This document shows, piece by piece, positions 35,973-45,506 of a stretch of DNA of 64,000 bases (position 1 is the stretch's first letter; each line of letters starts with the position of its first letter). Origin of the DNA: Asaia sp. W19. GTDB taxonomy: Bacteria > Pseudomonadota > Alphaproteobacteria > Acetobacterales > Acetobacteraceae. The position numbers and the translations under genes are program-made. The notes under the pieces were generated by a model. It was not told the DNA's origin. It did not search any database and saw only the letters and a list, made by a program, of their open reading frames with translations. Location: assembly GCF_003994335.1 (NCBI RefSeq), contig NZ_PNQZ01000019.1, positions 2 to 64,001 on the forward strand, in the 5' to 3' direction.

Positions 35973-36611
35973 ATGGGCCCATCTGCCTCGACCGTTATAT
36001 CGACGCCGCATACAGGCGGATTGCGCCATTCGCTCGCTGAGGACGTCTATGCCTTTCTGATCGGATGCTCTCTGATCGTGATGGGCATCCTTTGTCTGCA
36101 CAAGGCCGGGCTGGTGACGGGCGGGATGGCGGGGATCGCGCTTCTGCTGTCCTATTTCCTGCCGCTCTCGCCGGGTCTGCTCTTCACGCTCATCAACATT
36201 CCCTTCCTCGCATTCGCCCTGAAAGCCATGAGCCCGAATTTTGCGGTCAGGACCATGATCGCGAGCATGGGGGTCACGGTCTTTGGCGGTTTGATGCCGC
36301 GCGTCATCACGGTGTCGGACATTAATCCGCTCTTCTGCGCCCTTTTTGCGGGCACGATCATCGGGCTCGGTATATTGTGCCTTGCCCGTCATCAGGCCGG
36401 TGTCGGCGGCACAGGCATTGTCACGTTGTGGCTACAGAAGTCGCGGGGCATCAATGCGGGGCGTGTGCAGATCGCGATCGACGTCGTCATCCTGACCGTC
36501 TCAGCGTTCTTCCTGCCCAAAGACAAGATCGTTCTGTCTCTTGTCAGCGCCGTCGCGACGAGCGGTATCCTGATCGTTTATCACCGGCCGGGACGCTATA
36601 TCGGGCATTGA
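35973..36611 (+). CDS. YitT family membrane protein (short form)
   Basis: A 212-residue inner-membrane protein with about five hydrophobic segments. The YitT/DUF161 pattern is visible: LIVMGILCLHKAGLVTGGMAGIALLL, the later GLGILCLARHQAGVGGTGIV repeat of the same motif, and INAGRVQIAIDVVIL. It stops before the cytosolic C-terminal domain (DUF2179) that longer Bacillus-type members carry. Function unknown for the family; transport of a small molecule has been suggested. Likely controlled by the adjacent divergent LysR regulator. Confidence 0.82.
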   Translation: MGPSASTVISTPHTGGLRHSLAEDVYAFLIGCSLIVMGILCLHKAGLVTGGMAGIALLLSYFLPLSPGLLFTLINIPFLAFALKAMSPNFAVRTMIASMGVTVFGGLMPRVITVSDINPLFCALFAGTIIGLGILCLARHQAGVGGTGIVTLWLQKSRGINAGRVQIAIDVVILTVSAFFLPKDKIVLSLVSAVATSGILIVYHRPGRYIGH

Positions 36612-36638
36612 GACTCCCGATACGCGTTCATGATCCGG

Positions 36639-37235
36639 TCAGGAAGGGAGCGTTTCCAGAAAGTCCCGCGACGTCATGGGACGTGAAAACATGGGATAGG
36701 TATAGGCGATAGCGGCCTCATGCTGCGCCTGCGAGAGGCTGGCCGTGCAATCGGTCAGAGTGATCACGTCATAGCCCAGCTCATAAGCCGTACGCATGGT
36801 CGATTCCACACAGCAATCGGTCAGAAAACCACTCAGCGCCACACGCGTGACGCCGTTATGACGCAGAACGAAATCCAGATTGGTGCTCGCGAAGCCGCAA
36901 AGTCCCCGCTTGCCGGCAATTACGACATCCTCGTCGTACGGCGTCAATGCCTCAATGATCTGCGCGCCCCACTCGCCCTTGCGGAATGCCGAGGTGGCCT
37001 TGACCCCGGCCAGTATCCCGTAGGGTTCGGCAGGAAGCTCGGGATAGCCCGGGGCAAATTCGATCGGTACCCAAATGATCTGCACGCCTCTGGCGCGCGC
37101 CTCACGCACCAGGGCAATAGTACGATCGATCATCCCTGTGCGCGCGATCTCCGCCTTCACACCGTCATGCAACGCCCCGCCCTCGGTGACGAAATCATTC
37201 TGATATTCGATCAACACAAGGGCGGTATGGCTCAT
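36639..37235 (-). CDS. Isochorismatase-family cysteine hydrolase
   Basis: A 198-residue hydrolase of the isochorismatase-like fold. The Asp-Lys-Cys triad can be assigned to Asp in IEYQNDF, Lys in AGKRGLCGF and Cys in LTDCCVEST. These enzymes hydrolyse nicotinamide, ureido or carbamoyl compounds and others; nothing here fixes the substrate, and the RGLCGFAST segment differs from nicotinamidases. Its ATG overlaps the der stop by 4 bases, so it is the last gene of the yfgM-bamB-der operon. Confidence 0.87.
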   Translation of the reverse strand: MSHTALVLIEYQNDFVTEGGALHDGVKAEIARTGMIDRTIALVREARARGVQIIWVPIEFAPGYPELPAEPYGILAGVKATSAFRKGEWGAQIIEALTPYDEDVVIAGKRGLCGFASTNLDFVLRHNGVTRVALSGFLTDCCVESTMRTAYELGYDVITLTDCTASLSQAQHEAAIAYTYPMFSRPMTSRDFLETLPS

Positions 37236-38638
37236 GACTTGTTCTCCGCATAGGGGTTCTTGGTGCCCCTCAACTGCAAACGGATGGGTGTGCCGGGCAG
37301 GTGAAAGGTTTCGCGCAGCCCGTTGACCAGATAGCGCTTATACGCGTCAGGCAGCAGTTCGGCGCGCGTACCGAACAGAATGAAGGTCGGCGGACGCGAC
37401 TTGGCCTGCGTCATGTAGCGCAGTTTCAGGCGACGACCATCCACCAGTGGCGGCTGATGCCGCTCCAGTGCCGCCTCGAACCAGCGGTTCAGTTCGCCCG
37501 TGGTCACGCGGCTGTTCCAGACCTCATGCGCACGGCGCACAGCGGGGAGCAGCTTGTTCACCCCCGCACCGGTCAGGGCCGAGAAGGTGACCACCGGAAT
37601 GCCACGCATCTGTGCGAGCGACGTCTCGATACGATCCGCGATCGCCTGGCGCGTTGCCGCACGATCTTCGACCGCGTCCCATTTGTTCAGAGCGAGAACG
37701 CAGGCGCGGCCTTCGCGCTCGATCAGCCGGGCAATCTGCAGGTCCTGCTCGTGTACGCCAAGTGTGGCGTCGAGCGTGAGCACGACCACCTCGGCCATTT
37801 TAAGGGCCTCGATGGAGGCGGAGACCGACATACGCTCGAGATCCTGCTCGATGCGTGCCTTGCGACGCAAACCTGCCGTATCCACAAGCTGAATCGGGCC
37901 AATTTCATCATGAAGCGACACAGCAATTGAATCACGCGTGAGACCGGGTTCTGGCCCGGTGATCATGCGTTCCTCGCCGAGCAGGCAATTCAGAAGCGTC
38001 GATTTTCCGGCATTGGGTCGTCCCACAATTGCGAGGCGCAACGGCCCCGCAGGGCGCTCCTCGATTTCCTCGCCATCCTCATCGAGCGGCTTGGCACGCG
38101 AGCGGGGCTTCTCGCGTACGCGCTCCCCCTCGGGCAGACGGTCGGCAATCTCGCCCATCAGATGCGCGATACCCTCGCCATGCTCCGCAGAAAGCGCGAG
38201 AGGGGTACCGAGGCCAAGCGAATAGGCCTCGAGCACCTCATTGGTCGCTGCTGCGCCCTCGGCCTTGTTGGCCAGAAGCATCACCTTCTTGTTCTGCTTG
38301 CGCAGCCAGGCGGCAAAATGCTTGTCAGCGGGGGTGACGCCCGCGCGGGCATCGATACAGAACAGGACCAGATCGGCCTGGGCCACCGCCGATTCCGATG
38401 AGGCGCGCATCCGGCCGAACAAGGTGTCAGGCGCCGCCTCTTCAAGACCGGCTGTATCAATCAGGCGCACCTTGCGCCCGCGCAGCAGGGCCTCTCCTTC
38501 CTTGCGATCGCGTGTGACGCCCGGCATGTCAGACACGATGGCCTGACGCCGCCCTACCAGCCGGTTGAAAAGAGTCGATTTACCGACATTGGGACGCCCG
38601 GCGATAACAACGAGCGGAAGAGTAGAAGAGTCAGTCAC
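37232..38638 (-). CDS. der: Ribosome-associated GTPase Der (EngA)
   Basis: Essential double GTPase for 50S ribosome assembly. Two G domains are seen: GRPNVGKST, DTAGLEE and NKAE in the first; GRPNAGKST, DTAGLRRKAR and NKWD in the second. The C-terminal KH-like domain (LNRWFEAALERHQPP; KLRYMTQAKSRPPTF) completes the 468 residues. An acidic linker with EEIEERPAGP joins the two G domains. The order yfgM-bamB-der is conserved across proteobacteria. Confidence 0.97.
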   Translation of the reverse strand: MTDSSTLPLVVIAGRPNVGKSTLFNRLVGRRQAIVSDMPGVTRDRKEGEALLRGRKVRLIDTAGLEEAAPDTLFGRMRASSESAVAQADLVLFCIDARAGVTPADKHFAAWLRKQNKKVMLLANKAEGAAATNEVLEAYSLGLGTPLALSAEHGEGIAHLMGEIADRLPEGERVREKPRSRAKPLDEDGEEIEERPAGPLRLAIVGRPNAGKSTLLNCLLGEERMITGPEPGLTRDSIAVSLHDEIGPIQLVDTAGLRRKARIEQDLERMSVSASIEALKMAEVVVLTLDATLGVHEQDLQIARLIEREGRACVLALNKWDAVEDRAATRQAIADRIETSLAQMRGIPVVTFSALTGAGVNKLLPAVRRAHEVWNSRVTTGELNRWFEAALERHQPPLVDGRRLKLRYMTQAKSRPPTFILFGTRAELLPDAYKRYLVNGLRETFHLPGTPIRLQLRGTKNPYAENKS

Positions 38639-38641
38639 GGA

Positions 38642-40036
38642 TCAACCATATGCGTTCAGATTGCCATCCGTGGACAGCACAAGAACCTTGCCGTCACAGA
38701 TGATGGGTTCGACCAGGGTCGGTTTCTTGGTCTTGAGCGGAGCGGTGGCCTTGCCCGTCACAGCGTCGATCACCTGCAGACCGTTTTCCTCGAGCGAGGA
38801 CACGCAGACGAGCTTGCCATCAGCCATGACCGGCCCGAACCAGGTCACGGCGTATTTCTGCTTCGTCTCGTTCTTGAAGCGGCGCAGGTCATGAATCCAG
38901 CGCACATGGCCCGAGAGACGGTCCACACAGGCGAGCTGCTGATCGGACGAGATGACATAGAGCCAGTCACCGACGATCAGCGGCGTATTCTGCCCGCTTG
39001 CTTCACGCTCCCACAGACGGCGTCCAGAGCGCATGTCGATCGCCACCAGGACCTTTGAGAGGGAGACGGCGTAGGCGGTGCCATCCTTGATGACCGGCGC
39101 GCCACGCACGCAGGCCAGATCGAGCATGGCGCCACGGCCGTTGGACCCACCAAGACTGTCGCTCCAGACCAGTTCGCCCGATTCTGCCCGCAGGGCGACG
39201 AGATCGCCACTGCCGAAACCGGCCACCACCACGCCATTGGCAACGGCAGGAGCGGACTGGCCGAACATGACCGTGTCGGCCTCAGTCGCCTGATAGGTCC
39301 AGATCTGCTCGCCTGTCTCGGCATTAAGGGCAAAAAGCCGCTCATCAATGGTCCCGAAGAACACGCGCCCATCCACGATGGTCGGAGCCGAGCGTCCGGG
39401 CACGACTGTCTCGGAACGCCACTTGACCTTGCCGGTCTCGGCGCCAACCGCGATCACCTGGCCAACACCGTCGACGATATAAAGCGTATCGCCCGACAGC
39501 CCCATGCCGCCGCCAAGATCGCTCGAGCGCATCTTGCTGCCCTTGGGGATGAAGGTCCAGAGCGCGCTCATGGCGGGCCAGGTCCACGCGCGCACCGTCC
39601 CCACGCCGTCGCGGGTATAGATACGACCACCATCAATCACGGGTGGGGACTGAATGGCGCCACGACCATTTGGTCCGAGTGCCACGAAATGCAGAAAGGC
39701 GGGTTCCGAAATACCGTGACCGATCGAACGCGACCAGGCGAGTTGCGGACCGGCCCAGCTGGCATTGACGCCCATATGATCGGGCACACGCCCCACCATC
39801 GGCCAGGAGACGACGTTCTGCGCGGCCGGGAAGTTGATCGGGGTGTGGTCTTCCTCATCGATCACCAGCCCCGCGCCCGTAGACAGCACGTCGTAGCGCT
39901 TGCCGGCAAGAATTTGCTTGGGTTCATCCTTGAAGATGCCGCACCCGGTCAGCAGTGCCGTTCCCGCCAGTGTCGAACCGAGGAAGAAACGGCGCCCCGG
40001 CTGACGCAGGGAGTTCTTGGGGGTCGTGGGCATCAA
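38642..40036 (-). CDS. bamB: Outer-membrane assembly lipoprotein BamB (PQQ-like beta-propeller)
   Basis: Lipoprotein subunit of the BAM complex that inserts beta-barrel proteins in the outer membrane. The signal peptide with twin Arg-Arg ends in lipobox LLTGC. Eight-bladed propeller repeats follow, with YTRDGVGTVRAWT, VIAVGAETGKVKWR, LFALNAETGEQIWTYQ, VALRAESGELVWSD, LVAIDMRSGRRLWER and ACVDRLSGHVRWI. Length 464 residues, longer than E. coli BamB by an N-terminal linker. Overlaps yfgM by 4 bases and is 3 bases from der. Confidence 0.92.
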   Translation of the reverse strand: MMPTTPKNSLRQPGRRFFLGSTLAGTALLTGCGIFKDEPKQILAGKRYDVLSTGAGLVIDEEDHTPINFPAAQNVVSWPMVGRVPDHMGVNASWAGPQLAWSRSIGHGISEPAFLHFVALGPNGRGAIQSPPVIDGGRIYTRDGVGTVRAWTWPAMSALWTFIPKGSKMRSSDLGGGMGLSGDTLYIVDGVGQVIAVGAETGKVKWRSETVVPGRSAPTIVDGRVFFGTIDERLFALNAETGEQIWTYQATEADTVMFGQSAPAVANGVVVAGFGSGDLVALRAESGELVWSDSLGGSNGRGAMLDLACVRGAPVIKDGTAYAVSLSKVLVAIDMRSGRRLWEREASGQNTPLIVGDWLYVISSDQQLACVDRLSGHVRWIHDLRRFKNETKQKYAVTWFGPVMADGKLVCVSSLEENGLQVIDAVTGKATAPLKTKKPTLVEPIICDGKVLVLSTDGNLNAYG

Positions 40037-40731
40037 CCGGCTCCGCCGAATGTTTGTAGAAGGATGGAAGCGCGCTGGCGGACACCGTCAGGCGCGTCAG
40101 GAGACTGGGCAAGCCCGGTCAGAAGGCTGCGTGCCTCCTCGTGCTGCTTAGGCGTGGCATCCGCGCGCAGGTCGAGAGCGGCCAGACCTTCTTGCGCAAA
40201 AGCGCGCCAGGGGCCGGGATTGGCGGCCAGAAGCTCGAAGCCCTTGCGAGTTTCGGTCGTGTCACTATCGTCGATATGGCTATTGAGCAGCAGCAGGCGA
40301 GCCAGCGCTGTAAAGGCCGGGTTGGCGTCCTTCGTGTCGATGACACCCTGCCAGACCTTGCGCGCCCCCGCGAGATCGCCCGCCTGGGCTTTGAGCTGGG
40401 CAAGCCTGATGGCGGCAAATTCACGCGTCGCACCCGGGGCCTTCGCTGCAAGATCGGCCAGGACAGCTTCCTGTGTCTTTTCGACCTGGGTACGCTTGGC
40501 GGCATCGGGCTGCGGGGCCTGTAGGGCCTCCATGGCCGTGTAATAACGCCCCGATGCCTCGGCCTGAGCCTGATGATGACGATGGATCTGCCACTGCCAC
40601 CCGCCGACACCGATCAGGGCGATAATCGCCACGCCAGCCGCTACACCCCCGAAACGCCGGGCGGTTGCGCGCATCTCAGCTGCACGCATTTCCGCCTGGG
40701 CCTGACTGAAAAACTCGTCTGCCACCGTCAT
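40033..40731 (-). CDS. YfgM-like TPR membrane protein
   Basis: A 232-residue protein with one N-terminal transmembrane segment (GVAAGVAIIALIGVGGW) and a periplasmic tetratricopeptide-type helical domain (AIRLAQLKAQAGDLAGARKVW; ALARLLLLNSHID). YfgM family members assist periplasmic folding around the Sec translocon and BAM pathway. It is the first gene of a four-gene minus-strand operon with bamB, der and an isochorismatase-like gene. Confidence 0.88.
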   Translation of the reverse strand: MTVADEFFSQAQAEMRAAEMRATARRFGGVAAGVAIIALIGVGGWQWQIHRHHQAQAEASGRYYTAMEALQAPQPDAAKRTQVEKTQEAVLADLAAKAPGATREFAAIRLAQLKAQAGDLAGARKVWQGVIDTKDANPAFTALARLLLLNSHIDDSDTTETRKGFELLAANPGPWRAFAQEGLAALDLRADATPKQHEEARSLLTGLAQSPDAPDGVRQRASILLQTFGGAG

Positions 40732-40873
40732 CCTCTTGCGACACTATCTTTCCAACCATACAGACGCCGGGACCATGCGGCAAATCGCTTTGTCATTTCG
40801 GACATGGACCGGACAAACTTCAGACACAACCGAGCGTCAGAAGAGCATCTTTGCAGTTACACGAGGCCCTTTC

Positions 40874-41857
40874 ATGCATCCTGATCCCGCTTTTTCAATG
40901 GTGAGACGACGGCTTATCCTCGGCTTGCCCCTGATCGGGGTCGCTTCCCGAGCCACGCTTGCCCTCGCCACCCCCCCTTCGGCCAAGACCCAGCCCGCCA
41001 CCAGACTTGCGGGTACGACGACCCTGATTCCCGATCATTCTCTCGATGCCCAGCAGGCTCTGGGCATGATCGCGACAGGCTACGAAAAGGGATGTGGAGG
41101 CCGACTGGGGGTCCATATCTTCTGCCCGGAAACCGGGGCTGCCCTGACATGGCGCGGCAATGAGCGCTTTCTGATGTGCAGCAGCTTCAAGGCCTCGCTG
41201 GTGGCCTGCGTGCTGGCCCGATGCGACCGCGATGAAGATGAGCTCACCACCCACCTCCCCTTCCTCGACAGCGATTTCACCGCCTCTGCCTGGGCCCCAG
41301 TAGCCCGCAAAAACCGTGATGCGGGCAGTCTAAGTCTTGCTGCGCTCTGCGCCGGAGCCGTGACCGCCAGCGATAATGTGTGCGCCAACATGCTGCTTCG
41401 TCACATCGGCGGCCCCGCTGCCCTCACCCATTTCTGGCGCGAGAGCGGAGACGAGATTACCCGTCTCGATGCCTACGAGCCGGAGCTGAACCGGCCCTCG
41501 GCCGATGCGGCCGCCAACACGACCAGCCCTGTCGCCATGGCGCGCACATTGCATCGCCTTGTGCACGGAACGTTGCTCCACCCGAATTCGGCGGCACTTC
41601 TGCGGAACTGGATGATCAGTTGCAACACAGGGACCCATCGCCTGCGCGCAGGCCTGCCACCCCACTGGATCTCCGGCGACAAGACAGGCAATAACGGCCA
41701 GGATATTGCCGCCGATATCGCTTTCGCGGCACCGGACCCAGGCATCGGCAAATCCTTGATCATCGCCGTCTATACGGCTGGCGGGACACCTGACGAGACA
41801 CGCTTCAGGAACGTGTTCCATGAGCTCGGCGCCCTTGCACCGCGGCTGATCGCCTGA
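40874..41857 (+). CDS. Class A beta-lactamase
   Basis: Secreted serine beta-lactamase of 327 residues in precursor form. All class A motifs are intact in precursor numbering: Ser103-x-x-Lys106 (SSFK), the SDN loop at 166-168, the omega loop EPELN at 202-206 and the KTG triad at 270-272. The signal peptide begins with Arg-Arg-Arg followed by LILG, compatible with the Tat route. Two ATG starts exist; the first has CGAGG at normal spacing. It is divergent from the yfgM operon, with no mobile element near, so it looks chromosomal and resident. No ampR-like regulator is adjacent. Spectrum cannot be read from sequence. Confidence 0.93.
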   Translation: MHPDPAFSMVRRRLILGLPLIGVASRATLALATPPSAKTQPATRLAGTTTLIPDHSLDAQQALGMIATGYEKGCGGRLGVHIFCPETGAALTWRGNERFLMCSSFKASLVACVLARCDRDEDELTTHLPFLDSDFTASAWAPVARKNRDAGSLSLAALCAGAVTASDNVCANMLLRHIGGPAALTHFWRESGDEITRLDAYEPELNRPSADAAANTTSPVAMARTLHRLVHGTLLHPNSAALLRNWMISCNTGTHRLRAGLPPHWISGDKTGNNGQDIAADIAFAAPDPGIGKSLIIAVYTAGGTPDETRFRNVFHELGALAPRLIA

Positions 41858-41927
41858 TCCTGCAAACAAGAGGCTCGTGCTGCGCCCTCCGCATTGGGGA
41901 AGGTCCGAACCTCGCAGGACCGCCATA

Positions 41928-41956
41928 GAAAAAGGGATGGGCACGAGCCCATCCCT
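41928..41956 (-). terminator. Rho-independent terminator of the 42002-42373 gene
   Basis: A perfect nine-pair stem, GGGATGGGC with GCCCATCCC, closes a four-base loop; read on the minus strand it is followed by TTTTTC. It sits about 45 bases after the stop of the minus-strand small secreted protein gene. Confidence 0.88.
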
Positions 41957-42001
41957 GGCATGAAGACTTTACGGCCCTGCATGAACGCAGGACGACGTTT
42001 C

Positions 42002-42373
42002 TCAGTGCTTGGCGAGCTTCTTGCCTGCTGCCGTCAGTTCAGCCGAAAGATGGCTGAAATTGGCGGCAATGCGCTGCTGAACACCGGTACTGACAGCATG
42101 GATCTTGGCGATGCGATCGCGCGCATCTTCGCTGATCGCCTGCTCTTCCTTCTGGGCCGCCGCAGCGACGCAGCTATTATAGGCGCGGGCCTCCTTTTCA
42201 TAGGCCTGGAACTTGTCCACGCTCGCATTGTAATGCGCCGTATCGGTCGCCGCGATCGACGGCGCGCTCGGCTCCTGCCCGCATTTGGCGCGTGGGTCGG
42301 CATGAGCCGAAGACAGAGTAGACCCACCGGCAAGGCAGGCGGTCGTGAGAAGCGTGAGAGCGATGCGATTCAT
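42002..42373 (-). CDS. Small periplasmic protein of unknown function
   Basis: A 123-residue exported protein. A classical signal peptide (NRIALTLLTTACLAGGS, cleaved near SAHA-D) is followed by about 95 residues that are mostly helical. There are two Cys in the mature part (KCGQEP and NSCVAAA) that could form a disulfide. The region AYEKEARAYNSCVAAAAQKEEQAI is strongly coiled-coil-like. I do not recognise a named family. It has its own strong terminator and follows the dihydroorotase gene region in divergent spacing of ~50 bases, so it may be cotranscribed with it. Confidence 0.75.
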   Translation of the reverse strand: MNRIALTLLTTACLAGGSTLSSAHADPRAKCGQEPSAPSIAATDTAHYNASVDKFQAYEKEARAYNSCVAAAAQKEEQAISEDARDRIAKIHAVSTGVQQRIAANFSHLSAELTAAGKKLAKH

Positions 42374-42421
42374 GATCAGGCGATCTGCTGGAGAGAAGGA
42401 GTGTGGGGGAGTGCGCGATAA

Positions 42422-43741
42422 TTACGGCGCAAATCGGGCCAGACGCCCGATCGGTGCCGAGACGATCGCATCATCGCGCATCACCACATGGCCGCGCACG
42501 ATGGTGGCCATCGGCCAGCCCGTGACCTGCTTGCCGTCGAAAGGCGTCCACCCCACGGGGCTCGCAATCCAGTCATTCCGGATTGCGCGTTGCGCCTTCA
42601 GATCGACGAGGGTGAAGTCTGCATCGAAGCCAACTGCCAGACGCCCCTTCGTCAGCAAGCCGTAGATCCGGGCGGGTCCGGCTGCCATGAGGTCCACCAG
42701 ACGGCTGAGGCTCAGCCTGCCCGCATTCACATGGTCGAGCATGAGCGGCAGGATGGTCTGCACACCCGTCAGTCCGGCCGGACATTGCGGCCAGGGCTTT
42801 TCCTTTGCCTCGCGCGGATGCGGCGCATGATCGGAGGAAACGACATCCACGCGCCCGTCGCGCACGGCCTCCCAGCACGCGTCATAGTGACGGCGATCCC
42901 GGATGGGCGGGTTCATCACGGCATAGGCGCCCAGTGTCTCATAGCATTCCGGGCCGATCTGGGTGAGATGATTGACCAGCACCTCGACGCTGACATGGGA
43001 ACGATGAGCAGCGAGCCATTCCAGCTCCTCGGCGGTCGAGGTATGCAGGATATGCACCGGGCGTCCCGTCTTGCGTGCCAGCGCGGTGATGCGGCGCGTG
43101 CCGAGGAATGCGCATTCCTCATCACGCCAGATCATATGGTTCACGTGAGGCATACCTGTCTCGAAAAGCGGCTTGCGCGCCTGAAGGCGGTATTCGTCTT
43201 CCGAGTGGAAAGCGACGCGGCGATGACCGCTGCGCAGGACCGCCTCGATGCCCTCATCGTCCTCGATCATCAGATCGCCCGTCGAAGACCCGGCAAAGAC
43301 CTTGATCGCACAGATCCCCTCTTCCTGTTCCAGGGCTGCGAGTCCCGGCGTGTTGGCGCGCGTCGCGCCAACATACAGACCCATATCGATCAGCGCGTTT
43401 TCCGCCACCGTACGACGCTTGTCAGCGATGGTTTCGGCAGAGGTGATGGAGGGCGAGGTGTTGGGCATGTCGAACACCATCGTGATCCCGCCCAGAGCCG
43501 CGGCGCGCGTGCCTGTGGCGATGGATTCGATGGCCGCATTGCCGGGATCGCGCAGATGGACATGGGAATCGATCATGCCCGGCAGCACATGCAGGCCCTT
43601 GGCATCGACTACCTGCGTCGCACTGTCCCCCGTGCCGACGGCAAGACTCGCGATACGCCCATCCGTCACGCCCAGATCGGCCTGCGCCTCTCCCCAGGGA
43701 AAGACGCAGGTGCCCCCTTTGATGATCAGATCATAATGCAT
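42422..43741 (-). CDS. Dihydroorotase (class I type) or close amidohydrolase
   Basis: Zinc amidohydrolase of 439 residues expected to cyclise carbamoyl aspartate in pyrimidine synthesis. Metal ligands appear in DSHVHLRDPG near residue 60, the AIKVFAG lysine (the carboxylated one), the later HILHTSTAEE His and SSDHAPHPREAK near 310. The length and HLRDPG favour dihydroorotase over allantoinase, but a hydantoinase-like role cannot be fully excluded. GAAGGAG precedes the ATG. It is the last gene of an eight-gene minus-strand operon, 13 bases after the asparagine synthase-like gene. Confidence 0.87.
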   Translation of the reverse strand: MHYDLIIKGGTCVFPWGEAQADLGVTDGRIASLAVGTGDSATQVVDAKGLHVLPGMIDSHVHLRDPGNAAIESIATGTRAAALGGITMVFDMPNTSPSITSAETIADKRRTVAENALIDMGLYVGATRANTPGLAALEQEEGICAIKVFAGSSTGDLMIEDDEGIEAVLRSGHRRVAFHSEDEYRLQARKPLFETGMPHVNHMIWRDEECAFLGTRRITALARKTGRPVHILHTSTAEELEWLAAHRSHVSVEVLVNHLTQIGPECYETLGAYAVMNPPIRDRRHYDACWEAVRDGRVDVVSSDHAPHPREAKEKPWPQCPAGLTGVQTILPLMLDHVNAGRLSLSRLVDLMAAGPARIYGLLTKGRLAVGFDADFTLVDLKAQRAIRNDWIASPVGWTPFDGKQVTGWPMATIVRGHVVMRDDAIVSAPIGRLARFAP

Positions 43742-43754
43742 GGTGTTCTCCTTC

Positions 43755-45503
43755 TCAGGGCACGGCAGAGGCAAGTGTCTCGAACACATCCCCCCCTGAC
43801 GGGCCAGTCTCGACGTGAAGGCGGTGCCAGAGGGCATAGAAGAGCAAAGCCCAGGCGGCATGGCGCGCGCGGCGCTCTCCTGCCCTCTCGATAATGGTCT
43901 TGATCGTCTCAGGCGCGATGACCCCGGCGAAAGCGGGGCTCGACGCCACCAATGGCGCCAGACGCTTTGATTGCGCGGCGATCCATTGCCCGACGGGCAC
44001 TGTGAATCCCTGTTTGGGCGCAAAGGGTTCGGCCCCCGGTACATGGGCCTCAACCCAACGACGCAGCAGATATTTGCCATGCCCGCCCCGTATCTTGAGG
44101 TCATCGGGCAATGACCAGGCCAGCGCGCACACCACCGGATCGAGCAGGGGCGTACGCCCCTCAATCGAATGCGCCATCAGACAGCGATCAAGCTTGATCA
44201 GCAGATCGTTGGGCAGCCATTCGTCGAGATCGAGCCCCTGCACCGCGCGCAGCCTGGTCTCGTCAGGGCGGGGATAAAAACCCTGACGCCAGGCCTTGCC
44301 CGTGGGCAGGGTGCACAGACCATCCATCATGCCACGGCGCCACGGCAGACGCCCGCCACGCCACCAGGGCCGCATGGCGCGACGGTAGCGACCATATCCG
44401 CCAAACAGTTCGTCCCCTCCCTCGCCGCTCAGGATCACTGTCACGTCCTTTCGGGCCTCACGTGCCAGAAACCAGCTCGGGATAACCGCGTAATCGGCTA
44501 CCGGATCGTCCAGACAGGCCACGATCTGCGGCAGATGGTCCCAAACCATTGTCTCCGTGACCGTCAGGATATGATGCTGCGCCCCGAGCGATCGGGCCAT
44601 GCTGGCGGCCTGCGCGCTTTCATCGATCTCACCCGCATCGAAACGCGCGGTCCAGGCCAGAGGCGCGCCATTGCCCAGACGCGTCATGGCAGCGAGCACG
44701 GCCGTGCTGTCGATCCCGCCGGAGAGGAACATGCCAAAAGGCACGTCCGCCCGCTCATGGGCCTGTACGCTGTCCATCAGAGCCGCGTCGAGCCGCGCAA
44801 GCGCCTCGGCCTCCGTCAGATCCCTGTCTATCCGGCCATGGCGCGCAGGCAGTTTCCTCGCATGATCGAGCCTGCCATTGACGAAACGCAGCGTCTCACC
44901 GGGAAGGACGCGCATGATGCCCGGAAAGATCGTCTCGCGCCCGGCCACGAACTGTGCCTGAAGCAGCTGATCGCGTGCCAGCGGACGGATGCTGCGCGCC
45001 ACGAGCCCGGTCGCGAGAATCGCTTGCGGTTCGGAAGCGAAGACCACCCCTTGTCCGGTTTCGGCATAATAGAGCGGCTTGATCCCGAACGGATCACGGC
45101 TGAGCGCAAGGACCGTGTCGGGGCCCGTATTGTCGAGAAGGGCAATGGCATACATGCCCCGCAACTCGAACCCGTATCCTGCCCCGCATTCGGGCCATAG
45201 AAAAAGCGGGGACTCGCAATCGCTGCCTGTCTTGAACGGCGCATCGTGCAACCTGTCGCGCAGGGCGGGGTCATTATAGATCTCGCCATTCGCCACCAGC
45301 GCCAGATCCCCCTGGATCAGGGGCTGCGCGCCCCCTTCCAGATCGATGATGGAGAGGCGACGATGCACCAGGGCGGCATTGCCCGTCTCATGGAACCCTT
45401 CTCCATCCTTGCCGCGATGCGCCAGTGCCCCGGCAAGACGGTGCAGAACGACCGGATCGGGATGATAGCCGGGAAGACAAGCCATTCCTGCAATGCCGCA
45501 CAT
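43755..45503 (-). CDS. asnB: Asparagine synthase (glutamine-hydrolysing) family protein
   Basis: Two-domain amidotransferase of 582 residues. N-terminal Ntn glutaminase with the catalytic Cys right after Met (MCGIAG), then VHRRLSIIDL and VANGEIYND. The synthetase domain starts around residue 230, with the ATP-binding loop FLSGGIDST and GEGGDELFGGYGRYR. Both half-reactions look competent. The neighbouring glycosyltransferases suggest it may amidate a sugar acid or other glycan component rather than aspartate; this is inference. Three bases separate it from the GT4 gene. Confidence 0.88.
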   Translation of the reverse strand: MCGIAGMACLPGYHPDPVVLHRLAGALAHRGKDGEGFHETGNAALVHRRLSIIDLEGGAQPLIQGDLALVANGEIYNDPALRDRLHDAPFKTGSDCESPLFLWPECGAGYGFELRGMYAIALLDNTGPDTVLALSRDPFGIKPLYYAETGQGVVFASEPQAILATGLVARSIRPLARDQLLQAQFVAGRETIFPGIMRVLPGETLRFVNGRLDHARKLPARHGRIDRDLTEAEALARLDAALMDSVQAHERADVPFGMFLSGGIDSTAVLAAMTRLGNGAPLAWTARFDAGEIDESAQAASMARSLGAQHHILTVTETMVWDHLPQIVACLDDPVADYAVIPSWFLAREARKDVTVILSGEGGDELFGGYGRYRRAMRPWWRGGRLPWRRGMMDGLCTLPTGKAWRQGFYPRPDETRLRAVQGLDLDEWLPNDLLIKLDRCLMAHSIEGRTPLLDPVVCALAWSLPDDLKIRGGHGKYLLRRWVEAHVPGAEPFAPKQGFTVPVGQWIAAQSKRLAPLVASSPAFAGVIAPETIKTIIERAGERRARHAAWALLFYALWHRLHVETGPSGGDVFETLASAVP

Positions 45504-45506
45504 GGC

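Noticed and set aside
42488..43894. 468-codon open frame on the plus strand across the dihydroorotase gene
   Set aside because: Antisense to a gene with complete metal-binding motifs and a good ribosome site; Arg/His/Gly-rich translation with no domain.
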